Origin: Vitrella brassicaformis
Lineage: Eukaryota > Sar > Vitrellaceae
Assembly (NCBI GenBank): GCA_001179505.1
Contig: CDMY01000254.1
Span: 108,469-145,189, forward strand
Direction of reading: 5' to 3'
DNA length: 36,721 nt
Position 1 is the stretch's first letter; every line of letters starts with the position of its first letter. The notes below the pieces were generated by a model, which was given only the letters and a program-made list of their open reading frames with translations, had not been told where the DNA came from and did not search any database. Made by a program: the position numbers and the translations under genes. Positions 22,747 through 32,218 of the stretch are shown one piece after another.

Positions 22747-23649
22747 TCAATCTGCCCCCTTGCCGACATGCAGGTAGTGCAGCCTCTCCATCTCCCGCCT
22801 GGGAGCGATGGCCATCTGCTTGGCCTCCTCGAAGCCGTACTTGTTGCAGGAGAAGGACTTGGTCTTCGTCTCGCCGCCTTGCCTCCATTGCGCCTGCCAT
22901 GCGCCCGTTCTGTAGTGGACGCCCTTGACCCCGCTCTGGTGCTTAGCCGGCTCCCGCACAGATGCCCGCCGCAACGCTCCATCTCGCGACGATGCTCCTC
23001 TGCCAACGCCTGACATACACATATACAGAGAGTCGCGGCGGTGGTTGTGTCGCGGCGGCGGCCAGCGTTGAGTCGTCCCATTCGCCCGTAGAACTATCAT
23101 GTTGATACACAACAGAGAAGATGCCCTTCGCCTTTATGTTTTGTCGTGCTATATTTGCATTCACCCCACCTCCTCGCGCCACTTGAGAAACCCCTCCTCT
23201 CAATCGCATCATGCGCAAATGGAACGCCTGCCTCCCCCTCTGGGTCCTCTGTAAAACAAACACGAAGTGACCGTAAAACAAAAGGGGCGGCATGTCAATT
23301 TCTCACCGCGCTGCACAACGCGCGATAGGCCACATATACAACGGGCACATATACCATCCCTGTGAAAAAAGATATTGCACAAGTGCCGTGTATATGTGGC
23401 CGTTGTGGCTCCTCTCTCACCCCTGCACACGAGGCTGCACGTAGAGGTAGTAGAAGTCAGATATGGCCATCCTTGCACACCTCTCGATCAGCCACCGCTG
23501 GCGCGGCATCTCCTCCTCCAGCCACCTCACGAGATTGACCGCATACTGCGACACATAATGCAGGAAGTCAGCGCAGGGAATGTCAAGCGCAATGCGTACC
23601 TTGAGCTGGTGGGACCTGACGAAGCGATCAAGCTCAGCCCACTCAATTC
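22747..23649 (-). CDS. AP2-domain (ApiAP2-like) DNA-binding protein, partial model
   Basis: The last exon (23009-22747, stop at 22749-22747) encodes a full AP2 domain: SGVKGVHYRTGAWQAQWR, then KTKSFSCNKYGFEEAKQMAI and PRREMERLHY. The two-strand G-V-x-G-V-x-Y start, W-x-A-x-W and F-EEAK-x-A helix are diagnostic for this DNA-binding fold. Upstream, exons 23649-23600 and 23545-23421 (IEWAELDRFVRSHQLK, YAVNLVRWLEEEMPRQRW) look coding and joinable, with a 54-bp 3n intron between them. Their link to the AP2 exon through 23420-23010 is unresolved. That region holds KGIFSVVYQHDSSTGEW, and in another frame ALAEEHRREMER, which together look like a second, broken AP2 domain. AP2 proteins are the main specific transcription regulators in apicomplexans and chromerids. 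The start is unknown. Confidence 0.6.
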
Positions 23650-23717
23650 CTGCACACAAAACATGGAGAGACTCCGACGTCGACTCCTTCGTCTTCAGTT
23701 GACCAGTCAGTGCAAAG

Positions 23718-23750
23718 GAGTGTGTGGCTATGCGCACGAGGGGGAAGAAG
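23718..23750. repeat. Dispersed repeat copy 1
   Basis: The sequence GAGTGTGTGGCTATGCG, then C/T, then ACGAGGGGGAAGAAG occurs here and at 32018-32050. Similarity continues into a GGAAGTCAGA region and ends with a shared GACTGATTGAC. Confidence 0.8.
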
Positions 23751-24103
23751 GAAGTCAGAGGAGTTGCTGACTGATTGACATGGGAATTTTACGTAAATGC
23801 ATAACGGGCGAGAAAAAACTCACATATGACACCCCCTAACAGCTGTGAGGAATAGTCCGACACAGGTAAACCGACTTAGGCATGGGGTATCGCTCTACAT
23901 GAGTCAAGGCGGAGAGGGAGCTTGGAAAGGGAGACTGCGCGCTAGGGGGCGTGCCACGTGGACGTCCCTCGTGTGGCTCAATGGGTGATTATTCGACCTT
24001 ATCAGTGGTTCGACCTTATCGTGCCACGTGATCGTATGCACGACTTGTGGCTCGAAGAACTAAGTGGAGCTCTATCTGTCGTCGTGCTCCACTAGTCAAA
24101 GAC
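23738..24103. promoter_or_regulatory. Upstream region of GT8 gene with paired GTGCCACGTG boxes
   Basis: The 10-mer GTGCCACGTG occurs at 23951-23960 and again at 24021-24030, so each copy carries a CACGTG palindrome (G-box/E-box core). Between them the phrase TCGACCTTATC occurs twice (about 23994-24020). The GT8 start codon follows at 24104. A regulatory role is inferred from position and repetition only. Confidence 0.45.
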
Positions 24104-25569
24104 ATGAATCTCAGCTCGCAGCGCGGGCCGCGTTTTCTCCTCTACGAGGCTTTTTTCAAGGTTGAACAATTTCATGGGGCCCCTCCCTCAACAGTTGTTC
24201 CCATGTCCATTGAATTTACCATGCGGCCCGGTCTCCCCCGTATGCGGCCGCCTCCTCGATTCTTTTTTGCCCATGTCAGCCTGGGATTCGTGCTGTGTTT
24301 GATCCTTGATGTCAGCGCCGTCTATTCGGCCATCAACATCTCTTACCCAGCGACGGACCTCTTGGCCAGGGTTCTGCGCTTGACGTCTAGCGACTTCTTT
24401 TCGGACGACTTTCGACGGCTATGGTGAGTTAAACATTTGTGCACAGCCGAACAGACGCTGCTCTCATCTTCTGAATGCTCCTTCAGCGAGCCTATCAATA
24501 TAGCCCTGGCGACTACACGATCATATTTTCTCGGCACGACAGCAGCTATTGCATCCATTCTTGCACATTCACAAGATCCTGACAGGCTGCATTTCCACAT
24601 TTTCGTACCACAAAGCTCTGCTGCCCTCTTGGAAGACGTCATAGAGTGCTCTCACGTTGCTGCCGACAAACTCGCACGAATCAGGATTCATCCCGTGGAT
24701 ATTGACATGAACCTCCCGGAGGTACATCAAAGCCCCGTCAGCATTGCACAGGGTGGCTCCCCCGCCTTGCACTTCAACTATCTGCGATTTTACCTCGGGG
24801 AGCTGCTTCCGAACATCACGGACTGTATTTGGCTTGACTCTGACGTTATCTTCCAAGATGCAATCGAGAGGCTCCATGAAGAAGCATGGGGTATGATGTC
24901 ACATTTCCAATTGTCACTTGTACGAGATGGGGACCACGAAACGTGCGAGGACAAGGAGGACCGTGACGGCTCAGGATGGCGGCATTCAACTAATGCGAGC
25001 CAGGAGGTGCCTTCTTGGATTCCCCTCTCGGATGTTCGCAGCTTTCCTGCAGCCTTTGCAATACCGGCCCCACCCGACCCGTTCCCTCTCTCTCATGCGC
25101 TCAACGCTCGAGGCAAATCTGTCCTCACGGGATTGAGAATCAGCCCAAGACACGCACTTCTGCTCAACCCAGGGGTCTTCGTGGCAAATTTGACATTATG
25201 CCGCAAGCTCCGCGTTTCGAAAAAGTTTGAGCAGGTGATCAATACTTTGCGAGAGAATGATGCTGGTCAAGGGCCAGGGATGCACTACAACGAGAGTATC
25301 AGAGAGTCTGCAAACCTGCCCTTCTCTCTGTTGGCTCAACGCGTGGGTTGGGCCCCGCTGTCACACAACTGGAACGTGCTCTGGGCAGGTGTGGAGACAC
25401 GCAGCCGCCAGTGAACGATTCAAGAAGGAGTGCTGTGTATGCAGGCCAGAAGAGCTATTACATGAATAATCTGCACAGGGCGCATGTACTAAACTACTCA
25501 GGCCCAGTCAAGCCTTGGACATGGCTAACGAGAAATGCGGTTCTGTGCACGGATCAAACAGGACAATAA
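24104..25569 (+). CDS. GT8-family glycosyltransferase with altered metal-site His
   Basis: Exons are 24104-24423, 24487-25388 and 25445-25569 (introns 63 and 56 bp), about 448 residues. An N-terminal region carries an anchor (FFFAHVSLGFVLCLILDVSA near residues 60-80); alternative internal Met codons would shorten the cytosolic tail. The GT8 core reads INIALATTRSYFLGTTAA, LHFHIFVP, NYLRFYLGELLP, DxD in IWLDSDVIF, LLNPGVFVANL, and the C-terminal VLNYSGPVKPW. In GT8 enzymes that last block normally begins with a metal-binding His; here it is Asn (codon 25492-25494), so activity may be altered. An insert of about 60 residues after the DxD separates it from the sister gene at 10059-8701. A further open frame at 25694-25898 could be a 3' exon, but no phase-consistent splice was found. 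Confidence 0.8.
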
Positions 25570-26173
25570 ACCTGAGATTCGTACTTTTTTTAGAGGCTTT
25601 TCAAGCAGTACACTATATCCAAGCAATGTCTCGCAGGTCTGCAAATGTATCGTTTGTCTCCCGGTATTTATCTGTTAACAACTTGCTTTGCGCAGACAGG
25701 GAGGAGTCGGAGAACGACTCAAGGCAAGCGTTCCACTATGTGCCTTCGTTTCGTTTCTACGCTCGCTGTTCATCTGTCGGAGACGCGGAATCGCAATTCT
25801 GTGAGATCAACCAAACCGTCAGTCAATCCCTACAGCGAAAAGCACAGTACATGGTAAAAAGCGTTGACCAGACGACCGTGGAAGTGTCTCCTCCGTAGAC
25901 ATGGTTTCGTTTGTTGTCTCAGGAGCTTAGTCTGCAGAGGATTGAACGAATTGCCATGAAATTCGTTTGGAAGAAATGACGTTACAATCATTTTACGAGA
26001 GTGATCAATAGATGCAAATGGCTGAGTGTCAACACATACGAGAATTCATACGACAAAGACAGACATTGATACAAGAAAGGCCCCTGAAGTCGACGCTAGT
26101 TTCCACATCCAGACAACACACAGACTGCCACGACACACACACACACACACACTACATCACCCCACGATGTGCA
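25570..26173. other. Convergent gap between two GT8 genes, with (AC)n
   Basis: This stretch contains an open plus frame ending at 25898 (ESENDSRQAFHYVPSFRFY) that might be an unassigned 3' exon of the preceding GT8 gene, and an (AC)10 microsatellite at about 26133-26152. Nothing else was recognised. Confidence 0.5.
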
Positions 26174-27542
26174 CTATTGCTCTACATACTTATACGTCCC
26201 CCACAGGTCCCACCACGTCTTAACCAGCGAAGATCGCATAGACGGTTTCAAATACTGGCATCCATCATCATACGTCTCAAGAGGTGGCCCGTCAGAAGCG
26301 CTGCGCCAGCAAGCACGCCGCAACCACGCGTACTTGTGTCTCCTTGTGCGGCTCTTGACGAAGTTTGTCCAACTATTCGGACCACTCCACGGCTTGACAC
26401 CACCCTTGTAGTGCAAAATGACAGGTCGCCAGGACGGGTCATCCTTGAGTTTGCCATTGATTGCTTCAAGGTCTACAGGAACGACCAAAAGACATTATGA
26501 GCACAGGCAGACATCGACACAGCTCGTTACCCTCCGAGCCCACAAAGACATTATATTCCATAGGCAGCTCACGAAAGCTTCCATTGAAGAAAAAATTGAG
26601 TGCGGTCTGGTCGTCGAATCCCCACTGACGGTTCCATCCGCCAATCGTGGATGAGGCATTCGAGCACCGGAGCGCTGGCAGACTCATTAACAAGACGCCT
26701 GCTATGTAGAAAGAAAGTGTCGTTTGAAAAATCGCCGTGAGCCGCACACCTGGGTTGAATGTCTTGCTGCCTCCCTTCCACATAATCTTGTCTTTCAGTC
26801 CTCCTGTTTCCAGCCATTTGTCGACAGATCCCTCGGTGCTCTCGACATGTCGCGGCTTAGCCGCAATGGCTTCGTCAGGTCCCAGTGGCATGACGAACAA
26901 AGGCTCGAGGGAGCCATTCACGATGACATCGTAGTCGAGGTAAAGGACTTTTGCGACAGAAAGAGGTAGCAGGGCAGGCAACAAGATGCGGATGTTCGTC
27001 GCGCTCGTGATGGGGGCTTCGCCGGTGCTGACGTCGTTGCGTCGCATTGCCGCACCGACTCGATTGCTTCGGAAAGTCAGAAAAGCACCTTCAAGTTGAG
27101 TGAAGTTGATCAGGTGCAACTGCAAAGAGGGCCACCTTCTCCTGGACACGGCTTCGTCCTCAAGCACGATGATTGTTGGGTGATGAGAAGGGACGTCCAT
27201 CGTCACAAGATGGACATCAACGCACCCCGTCACTGCCGTGTCGCGATGGTTGACGTGCAGTGAGTTGAGGAGCGTCGGAATGGGCTGAAGGCCAGCATCA
27301 TCCACCCCGAGTGCTATGTGGGCCCTACGGTCACCACAGGCCTGGTCCGTTGCAGTTCTGCCCTGTGCTCGCGCCATGCACTCGCGAAAGGCGTTGCTTC
27401 TAGAGCTTCCATTCACCCAAGGAGATTGCGACGAAAGCTCCAACAGCTGACGGCCAGGCGGGTGGAACGGAGGAATGAACTGCGCCAGGAGAAAGAAAGC
27501 CGCCAACGATGTAACGCAACAAACGAAACGAAGGTAGGTCAT
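26174..27542 (-). CDS. GT8-family glycosyltransferase (type II membrane protein)
   Basis: Exons are 27542-26750, 26698-26531 and 26472-26174 (introns 51 and 58 bp), about 419 residues. Starting at ATG 27542 gives a good anchor (MTYLRFVCCVTSLAAFFLLA); the reading frame runs further upstream but has only a GTG. The catalytic region contains HIALGVDDAG, NIRILLPALLP, the DxD in VLYLDYDVIVNGSLEPLF, FNPGVLLMSL joined across intron 1, a WGFDDQTALNFFF segment (the usual D-Q-D/N block), and the metal-site ILHYKGGVKPW with its His intact. It should use a nucleotide sugar in the Golgi. Its sequence is distant from the other two GT8 genes and closer in motif pattern to plant and bacterial glycogenin/LgtC-type GT8 enzymes. 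It lies 234 bp downstream of the exostosin gene on the same strand. Confidence 0.83.
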
Positions 27543-27776
27543 GAGTCCAAAACATGGGTCACATTTTCCCCTTCCACAGGATATCACGACTGATACGCGA
27601 TTGCAACCCTAACTCGTGCACGTACTTTTCTGATCGTTATCGTCCGGGAGACACGAGTCAAACACATAACCAGCTAAGCGGCCTTTCTCCCAATACCCGC
27701 GGCGAGGCCGCCTCGCCTCCCCGCGAGCATTAACCACTGCCCACGGTCCTTTCCGGCCACTGATGTAGAAGACGTC

Positions 27777-29724
27777 CTATCGTTTCTGTCTTTCGCAGAC
27801 GACTTGCTTTAGCCAAAGTTCAAGCATTGCCATGTCACTTGCGTCGCCCGACTGCAGATTCATATGATACATGAAGTGGTGTCGGAGAAGGAGCAAATCG
27901 TGTTGCTTCTGCATCACTTCAGCCACAGACATATTCAAAAGTATCTCCCTAGTCTTCCTTACATCCGCCTCCCGAACCAGCACAGCGAGAGTCGTCCAGT
28001 CCCAGAAGCATCCCTGTGGCATCCAGTAGTCATCAGCCAGCACGACTGGGATGCAGCCGAAGAACATCGCCTCCATCAGCCTAGGGCTCCAGCCTCTCCA
28101 TCCCCTCGGACACAGACAGAAAATAGAATTTCGTAGTCCGCTCTCATACTCTCGCCGCCTGAACTTGTGCTGGACGACAAACGACCCGGGCGTATCTTGA
28201 AAGATCTTGACAAGGTCAGCACGCACAGTATTTCTTATCTTTCCCGCGAAGAAAACGAAATAGCGCCGACCAGTGGCTTGAAGCAACGTAGAGACCGTTG
28301 ATGCAGACGAGTGCTTATATTCTGGCCCGATGATCGGTCCTGTGACGTCTCTAAGTGCTCTCGCTGCAAGCATGATGTTACCTGACAGGCTAATGGAGAC
28401 ATCGCGGCGCGGATCGAAACTACACCATAATGTGAACACAGCCGGGATACAAAAAGGGGAACATCCATAATGTGATTTCAATGAGGCCGCACTTCCACAG
28501 CTGACATGTACGGCGGCTTATAGGGGATCTTGATCGGCTTACTCGACGACCAGGACTTGAATCTCTCCACGTTGTGCATCTATTCAGGATGGATTGGACA
28601 ATATGTCTCAATCCGATGCTACGGACTACCTTACCGTTTCATACTCATGTCTCTTAACCAGGTCAGCAGTGCATGTGAGTACACTGCCGTTATGGACAAA
28701 GACGGGGTCAGCAAACGCGAGAAAGTCTGCTCGTCCACCGTCGTGGGATGTTGTCAAAAAATGCAATCGCCCTTTTGAACGGTTGAAGTAGGGAAATTGC
28801 TTCGTGATGTCCTCGATCGTTTTCCTTATGTCTTCTGCGCTCCGCCAGACGTCAAAGTTCGGAACAGTCAAATCTGGCATGAAGTGAGCCAGCAACTGAT
28901 TCCAATGGACTCTGAGATCATTGCGGTGCGCGAAGGTGGCTGTGGTCGGGAAGACAGGCAAGGCAAACAGAGCATCGGTTTCTTCAGGCAATGCTGTTTC
29001 CGACGGTAAAACCGCGAAGTTGGGCAACTGCTGCATGTTTGACCTGTGCAAGATGCATCATACTTATCGCGACAGTGTGGGTCAATGTTCATATAATGCG
29101 TGGTGGGCCGACTGACCAGATGATGCGCTCCGTCTGATACCCTGTCAGCAATGGACAGAATAGAAAATCACTGGCAGAATGTGGTCATGTGTTACCCGGA
29201 TTTCCTGACGCTCTGAGAATCTGTCGAACCGACAGGAATTCAGGAATCATCCTGAAGTCTGCAAATTAGAACCACACTGAAAGTGGATACGCCTCTGCAA
29301 GGCATGTACCTGTGGTGGTTATCGGATATTGATACACAGTGAGATTGCAGTGCATTTCGTTTAGAAGGTCCGCCACCAATTCGTCCATATGTGACAAACC
29401 GCGTCCCTTTGCATTCTTCCCGCCGAAATGCCTCGTTGTCGCAACGAAGTCCGGCACACCATTAGACCTCAAAGGGTGAAGGAGGCATTGGCAAAGTTGT
29501 TCAACTTCGCTCCTCTCAGGCTGAGTCTCTTTCCTCCTACGCGCCAGGCATCTCACGTTTGTCCCGTGGAAGTCGTTCCCAAGAAGCAAGGCCAAATTCA
29601 AGATATCATTTGATAGGCGCATCTCGAAAATGAGCTCCTTCACGACGCCTCGCACGACCAGAAAGACAACGACAGCGGCCAAACTGACCCCAAGCAACAA
29701 GCGGAACTTCACTCTCATCACCAT
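27777..29724 (-). CDS. Exostosin-family (GT47-like) glycosyltransferase
   Basis: Five exons, all in phase: 29724-29310, 29141-29117 (a 25-nt microexon), 29043-28635, 28579-28512, 28419-27777, about 519 residues. It begins with a type II anchor (MVMRVKFRLLLGVSLAAVVV). Spliced landmarks of exostosin (PF03016) are TDALFALPVFP, FPYFNRSKGRLHFLTTSHD (the N-R-S-x-G-x-x-H-F block), KIPYKPPFDPRRDVSIS joined across intron 4, RRYFVFFAGKIR, and SIFCLCPRGWRGWSPRLMEA then GCIPVVLADDYWMP. Members polymerise or decorate cell-wall and glycosaminoglycan-like polymers in the Golgi; the polymer here is unknown. It stands head-to-head with the GT32 gene across 218 bp. Confidence 0.85.
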
Positions 29725-29942
29725 GAATCAATGCAGCACCCTGAGTTTCAGCCAGCGTTTCCATCGACATGAGGACTCCACATGGAGACAAAATCCGGTT
29801 GTTTTAGGGGAAGCGGCCGTAAAAGCGCGAGGGGGATTCGTTGCTACCTTGGTGAATGGGGTGAACCCCGAGCATTCAGTCGGCAAAGACCAGAAAAATC
29901 ACCCGGGAGAAGGGAAAAGGCAATGCAGGCAGGAATCGCAAC
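29725..29942. promoter_or_regulatory. Bidirectional promoter region (218 bp)
   Basis: This is the only space between the divergent starts of the exostosin gene (29724, minus) and the GT32 gene (29943, plus). No specific motif was recognised. Confidence 0.45.
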
Positions 29943-31146
29943 ATGCCTGTGCTCTCCTTGTTTGTGATTTTTTTGGTATTGGCACTGCTCGCCACGTCCC
30001 TCTTCTTCGCGGTTCAATCACCCGAATGTGTGACTCTGACGCTGGGAGACAGCCATGGCTTTGCAGTCAGCTGCGACGGCACACAGCCCTCGATACCGCG
30101 ACAGGTAATGCAGCATCGCAGCCATTGGTCCCCAGAAATAGTAGCTCTGTTGTGCAGGTCTTTCTCACAACAAAAGACAAAGCAACAATGAGAACGTGGG
30201 AAAGAAAGAACATAAAGAAGTGCAAGAGTGTGAATCCCGGATGGGCTTTTAACTTGTACAACGACACGGAGATTAATGACTACGTGCAAGAAAGATTTCC
30301 TGAGATGATGGATGTGTGGGGATTCTTTCGGAACAGTGTCGAGAAGACGGTAGGAGTATGGCATAATTATCACGCAGTAGGTGGCACTACTGGCAATGCG
30401 ACGATCTGAGCAGGACTTTTGGCGATATCTAATTGTCTACGACTACGGAGGATTATACATGGACACCGACATCGATTGTCGCCGCCCCATTGACGAGTTG
30501 ATAGTCAACAAGAGCATTAGAGGTCAGTACTGAGAAGCAGAAGAGGAAGAAGAGGAGCCGTCTTGTTGATGCGTCACAAATGCGCTTTTGCAGGCCTTGT
30601 TGGTCTGGAGAACGTGCAAGAAGGGGATGACGTAGTGCAATTTGCGCAGGTCCAACTCTCGCTCGTTTGCCCGAGGATCGCAACCTTTTGTCTCATTTTG
30701 AACTGCAGTACAGTTTTGCCTTCGCCCCACGACATGTAGTTCCACTGTGGACCCTCAAGGAGATACGCAACAAAGTGCAGGCAATCAAGGTATCGGGCTC
30801 TTCAGATGTGTACGCCCTCAACCTTACAGGACCCATCATATGGACGAGCGCTATTTTGCAGTATATGAGTGTCTTTGGCATGGGTAAGGCGGCAACCTTC
30901 CAACGGGGGGATCACCTTGTCGGCGACATGCAGCTGCTGGACATCAATCGATTTGGCGCGATGAAAGGGCGGTCAATTGCGACGCGTGACTGCAAGCATC
31001 CCGACATCTATATGATCCATCAATTTGCCGGAAGCTGGGTTGCCAAGTACAGAGGGTACACAGACGAGCAGATGGCAGACGGAGGGAAACAGACACGATC
31101 AAGCAGTCGAAACAACTGGAGACCCCGTTGCGCGGACAATCGGTGA
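29943..31146 (+). CDS. GT32-family (OCH1-like) glycosyltransferase
   Basis: Exons are 29943-30104, 30158-30349, 30381-30522, 30594-30649 and 30709-31146, about 329 residues. It opens with a strong anchor (MPVLSLFVIFLVLALLATSL). The sugar-binding DXD region (PF04488) is clear: FWRYLIVYDYGGLYMDTDID, with DTD as metal site and RRPIDEL after it. Upstream VFLTTKDK and WAFNLYNDTEINDYVQ give the usual GT32 start, and GPIIWTSAI then IYMIHQFAGSW the C-terminal part. The reaction is probably mannosyl- or hexosyl-transfer in the Golgi. The second intron in this model is only 31 nt, far shorter than the others, so that junction may instead be a frameshift. Confidence 0.8.
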
Positions 31147-31371
31147 GGGCAACAACATCTGTGTCTAGCCACAAGGCAAATCGAGCTGCCGGAGGAAGAC
31201 CGGTCATGTAAAATATTAAGCTGATTGATTGTGTGGAGAACTGGACGGTTGCAGGAGAATGGGGTCGGGCATGTGTTTTCAGCACACAAAAGACTTTTCT
31301 TTGTCCTTTCACTTGAATGTGACCTCGTCGGGAGACACTGGCATATTGGTAACATCGGATGGGCAACGCTT
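31147..31371. other. Short gap, start of duplicated segment
   Basis: No gene. From about 31328 the sequence begins to resemble 32178 onward (both carry GGGAGACACTG), marking the edge of the duplication described below. Confidence 0.5.
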
Positions 31372-31512
31372 TCAGGGGATCGGCAATAAGACGTGCGAAA
31401 GGGCCTGACGAAAGTGAATCGAAGCAGTGGAATTCAGATTCTTTGAACCAGTGTGAATCACAAATGTGTGACATCGACATTTTCTCGGCCATGCCGGGTG
31501 TGGGTCTACGCA
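31372..31512 (-). pseudogene. Orphan duplicated last exon of a GT34-like gene
   Basis: On the minus strand a splice acceptor (CAG before 31512) is followed by 46 codons and a TGA at 31374-31372: CVDPHPAWPRKCRCHTFVIH, then TGSKNLNSTASIHFRQALSH. It is closely similar to the last exon of the GT34-like gene (32356-32219), with the same frame and acceptor. No upstream catalytic exons were found next to it, so it appears to be a stranded exon copy. The duplicated block runs roughly 31328-31520 against 32178-32362. It might be spliced onto another transcript as an alternative end. Confidence 0.6.
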
Positions 31513-31523
31513 CTGTTTGGTGT

Positions 31524-31607
31524 TCACGCAAAAAGGAGACGGTATTGTTGATATTGTCGCGTGAGACGAATTTTTTACCTGGAAGCATTTGTCTCCTTTT
31601 TGCGTGA
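31524..31607. repeat. 17-bp perfect inverted repeat
   Basis: TCACGCAAAAAGGAGAC (31524-31540) is exactly complementary to 31591-31607, with 50 bp between. It abuts the acceptor side of the orphan exon and is absent from the parallel position beside the intact gene, so it may be part of a small insertion or a secondary structure element. Confidence 0.85.
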
Positions 31608-31646
31608 GACATACGGAGGCGCATCGGTTGGGACGACGATACGGAC

Positions 31647-31976
31647 ATGTCAGATTACAAGTTTGCCAGCCAAGAGGAGGCCGCGAGGTGAATGCAGCGG
31701 TGCATCAGGGGCTGGACTTTTTGTCCCCCAGAGACGGCTGGCCAGACAGGAAGCAATTGTGTGTTGCACTCCAGCCAGAGAGACTTGATCCGCAAAGCCG
31801 ATGGGTCTACATTCAGTGTCAGCTCAGTCGGTAGGGTCCGTAGATTCATCAAACACTTCCCGGTATTGTCTGCTGACAGAGAGGATATAGATATGGCTAT
31901 TGAGATGGCTATTGAGATGGCTGTTGAGTATAGGGAGTGCGCGAGAGGAGGTGCGTTCGTTAGAGCTCGCCGCTGA
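31647..31976 (+). CDS. Small two-exon gene of unknown function
   Basis: Exons 31647-31687 and 31775-31976 join in phase to give about 80 residues: MSDYKFASQEEAASQRDLIR, then KADGSTFSVSSVGRVRRFIK and HFPVLSADREDIDM. The sequence is compact and non-repetitive apart from a 12-bp tandem repeat (31893-31928) that encodes MAIEMAIEMAVE. Just after it, in a +1 frame, the sequence continues as EEVRSLELAAEAAKAQALLE up to a TGA at 32017-32019, suggesting a longer helical C-terminus lost by a frameshift near 31953. I do not recognise the family. It may be a degenerate member of a larger family. Confidence 0.4.
31893..31928. repeat. Three tandem copies of a 12-bp unit
   Basis: The unit ATGGCTATTGAG occurs at 31893, 31905 and 31917 (the last copy has one change). 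It is in frame with the small gene and adds four residues per copy. Confidence 0.85.
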
Positions 31977-32017
31977 GGCAGCAAAGGCCCAGGCCTTGTT
32001 GGAAGTGGAGAAATCAT

Positions 32018-32050
32018 GAGTGTGTGGCTATGCGTACGAGGGGGAAGAAG
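32018..32050. repeat. Dispersed repeat copy 2
   Basis: This matches 23718-23750 with one change. The two copies lie about 8.3 kb apart; this one starts at the end of the small unknown gene's extended frame. Confidence 0.8.
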
Positions 32051-32218
32051 AGGAAGTCAGAAGAGTCGTTGCTTACAGAGGACAATTAGTAGTTGACTGA
32101 TTGACTGGTTGTGGCGAGCATAGAATCGGGTGACACTGATTGAGCTAGGAGAGGGGGTTAGAATTCAGGCGGTCGTTGGGAGACACTGCATGTACATTAA
32201 AAAATGCATCTCAGTGGA

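Noticed and set aside
26130-26155. Repeats considered as a CRISPR-like or telomeric array
   Set aside because: It is a plain (AC)n microsatellite; there are no spaced repeats, and the window is eukaryotic.
29630-30409. A 259-codon plus frame starting upstream of the GT32 gene
   Set aside because: It overlaps the start of the opposite-strand exostosin gene and runs through an intron of the GT32 gene; the GT32 anchor begins in another frame at 29943.
30944-31648. A 234-codon minus-strand open frame
   Set aside because: It lies antisense to the GT32 last exon and crosses the orphan exon in a different frame from the conserved one (CHTFVIH), so it is a shadow.
31610-31990. Possible copy of GT34-like exon 4 on the minus strand next to the orphan last exon
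   Set aside because: Only a short CTGCATTCAC match to the real exon was found, whereas the plus strand here gives a better phase-consistent reading.
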